Of a stretch of 64,000 nucleotides of DNA, positions 62,032 to 64,000 are shown one piece after another. The notes under the pieces were generated by a model, which ran no database searches, was not told where the DNA came from, and saw nothing but the letters and a program-made list of their open reading frames with translations. Source of the DNA: Daldinia sp. FL1419 (Eukaryota > Ascomycota > Sordariomycetes > Xylariales > Hypoxylaceae); assembly GCA_025201765.1 (NCBI GenBank), contig MU623348.1, forward strand, positions 186,001 to 250,000, in the 5' to 3' direction. Each line of letters begins with the position of its first letter. The stretch's first letter is position 1. The position numbers and the translations under genes are program-made.

Positions 62032-64000
62032 TGCATTCCGTGATGGTGACGAACCATCAGGAAGCAGCACAAGATTTCGAAGAACGACTGAATTCGGTAG
62101 AAGAAAAAATCGACTGAAGTTGATTGGTTCAGAAAAAAAAAGTCGTTGTTAAAGTGGTCCAAAGTGGGAAGTGGGAAGAGTGGACAAAGTGTCAAGATAT
62201 TTTATAAATTCTCGACTTGAATTAGACCAGCAAAGGTGTTAATCAAGCCAAAAAAAGAATCTATAAAAAACAACACGGTACCCAGTTTGGCGTTTGTCGA
62301 CTTTATTAAAAATTATCGAGTCAAGCGCAAACGGGAGGAAAAAAGGTAATGTAAATACCTTTGTTGACCTTGTTGAGCTTCGTCGGTTGGGTGGAGTGGG
62401 CGGAAATTTTAGGGTTGACCTGTAATAAATAATACAAGCAACATCACGACGCGGCCGCGTCCAGAAATGCTAAATTTTTGAATGGTGCCAAGATTTTGAG
62501 TGTCACTTGCAGCTGATAACGGCTGATCACGGTTGCTATCGACTGGCTTAGCGCTATTTGGCAGCTCTGTTTTTTGGGGGGTTTTTTTTCCTTCTCTTAT
62601 CAGGAGCTATGGCCTTCCAGCTGTCACCTAGTTCGAATTGCTACCTACCTAGGTAGTACAATCTTCCAGGATGGTAAACCATAGCGGCCTCCACCGCCCC
62701 ATTCAGAGTCCCGCATGTAACTTATATACCATTTTTATAGAGAAGATACGCAGTGGCTTATATGACTACAGTATTGTGGCTCGTGTAAGGAAAAATATTA
62801 TCGAACTTTCGAGATCAATAAGTATATGTTAGGGGATTTCCCATACAAAATACCCTGACAATTACTTCATAGCATACTGGAGCCAGTGGAGGCCGCTATG
62901 GTTTACCATCCTGGAGGGTTGTAGGTACAATACAAAGCAAGTAGCACCTAACCTAGGTAGTTATAAGGAACCTAGGAAGCACTATTGTAGGACTATTATA
63001 GGTGGCGTGGGGCAAGGGGGGACAGCCAAGTGCAAGCGGAAAAGGTTAGAGCTTCATACCTGTCGTTGAGGGTGGATACCATAACGTTTTACGGATCGGG
63101 TAGCTACCTACATACATCATACATGGTATTGTACAATACCTTAGTAGAGCGAGCTACCTGGGTACCGTTGCCAACCTCCAAAACTTTAGCGTAGCGTCAG
63201 ACTTCAGCGCCTATAACATGTAAACCAATCAATTATACAATTGACATACGTCGTAGAGGACAATTAAGGATTCATTGATCCATCAATTCCCTTTAGTTTA
63301 TATGTTTGTTTACATGCTATAACAACAGGAGAGCAATAATATCAGACCGCTCCAAGACACAGCCTACGAATGGGTTAGTCGGAAATTATTCCGTTACATC
63401 AGTATCATCCCCTCAGTTTGATCACATCACAGATCACATCAACATAACTCAACCATATCTCAACCTCGTCTATCCGAGCCAATCTTTGATCGGCACAAAG
63501 GAATCTCTGATGAAAAGGGATCTATACTAGTAATTAGAGACTGCTGCATTCTAAACGAATTTGAAAGAGACAGAAAATAGCCCGCGTCAGGTTTTGGACA
63601 TGTGTTTGTAGAGGTATTATCAAACAAGCTGCCTTTGTGTTTCCCAAGCTTTCAAAGCCATGAGTCATTTATGAAGAAGACAGTTAACACATCTTACAGC
63701 AAGTCCAAAAGAAAAGCCTAGCAGGATGGATAATATGAAGCATGACAGGAATTCATACGATTCTTATAAGTAGGTATTTTATTTTATTTTATTTTTTTGG
63801 CCTATATTATCATCTCTTATTGACCTACGCCCTCTATTCATATTCCCACCCCTTTGAGCCTCAATCATCTTTAAATAAAAGTCAATATTTGTTTGTATAA
63901 GTCTAGTTATATCAGGTTTCTTTGACTAGAATTGTTATAGATCAAGTATCTACCCGACTAATATCTTATATATAGGCCACATGAATAATAAGAAGAAGAA
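62032..64000. other. right-hand flank, gene-poor
   Basis: About 2 kb with the POM152 promoter at the left and no supportable gene. It holds the 267-bp TIR element (62657-62923) and more TACCTAGG tracts (62641-62656, 62950-62960, 63102-63112). An open frame at 63306-63530 is unrecognised and rejected. Confidence 0.5.
62657..62923. mobile_element. MITE-like element with 38-bp terminal inverted repeats and TA ends
   Basis: The arms 62665-62694 and 62886-62915 are exact reverse complements over 30 bp. The similarity extends outward to 62657 and 62923 with two mismatches, making 38-bp TIRs beginning CAATCTTCCAGG. Each end abuts a TA dinucleotide (62657-62658 and 62922-62923), which fits the TA target duplication of Tc1/mariner-type elements. 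The 190-bp interior has no ORF, so it would be non-autonomous. It sits just outside a ctacctacctaggtag tract. No transposase is in the window. Confidence 0.7.

Noticed and set aside
1..64000. CRISPR arrays, bacterial operons, prophage or plasmid features
   Set aside because: The genes are intron-split fungal genes, and no regularly spaced direct repeats of CRISPR size were seen.

Overview
The window comes from a filamentous ascomycete (Pezizomycotina, most likely Sordariomycetes). Genes are split by short introns of about 55-130 bp, with GT-AG borders (one GC-AG). Their products are fungal types: a Fus3/Kss1-class (Pmk1-type) MAP kinase, a Zn2Cys6 regulator, a SAT4-type rhodopsin-domain membrane protein, POM152, and relics of HeLo-kinase and AIG1-type GTPase genes. 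There are no operons, no ribosome binding sites and no CRISPR. I recognised no tRNA or rRNA gene by eye.

Layout. Positions 1-9.7 kb are gene-poor and hold one doubtful ORF and one miniature inverted-repeat element. From 9.7 to 22.4 kb four accessory enzyme or membrane genes lie far apart: a flavin monooxygenase (-), a SAT4-type seven-helix protein (+), an NmrA-like reductase (-) and a cytochrome P450 (+). From 22.4 to 30.2 kb is a desert holding an intact GC-rich thioredoxin gene (-) and two dead genes: a HeLo/pseudokinase-like gene and an AIG1-like GTPase with four frame changes. From 30.4 to 41 kb are housekeeping and signalling genes: pyruvate decarboxylase (-), ERV1 sulfhydryl oxidase (-) divergent from uroporphyrinogen-III synthase (+), a TLDc/OXR1 protein (+) and the MAP kinase (-). 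A 4.6-kb non-coding stretch follows. Then come SEC24 (-), a small single-pass membrane protein (+), a Zn2Cys6 factor (-) and nucleoporin POM152 (-). The last 2 kb holds a 267-bp TIR element flanked by TA.

How the genes work together. Most are independent core genes: ethanol fermentation, mitochondrial disulfide relay, heme synthesis, oxidative-stress protection, COPII export, nuclear pore, and mating/invasive-growth MAPK signalling. The 9.7-22.4 kb group could be a loose accessory oxidoreductase neighbourhood, but no polyketide synthase, NRPS or terpene synthase backbone is visible. The 26-30 kb relics suggest a decayed patch of fungal allorecognition or immune-like genes.

Splice sites were set by eye, by joining reading frames across GT/GC-AG borders and checking codon phase and family motifs. 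They are not transcript-confirmed. No genuinely new system was proven. The strongest leads are the two miniature inverted-repeat elements and the adjacent pair of dead immune-type genes.
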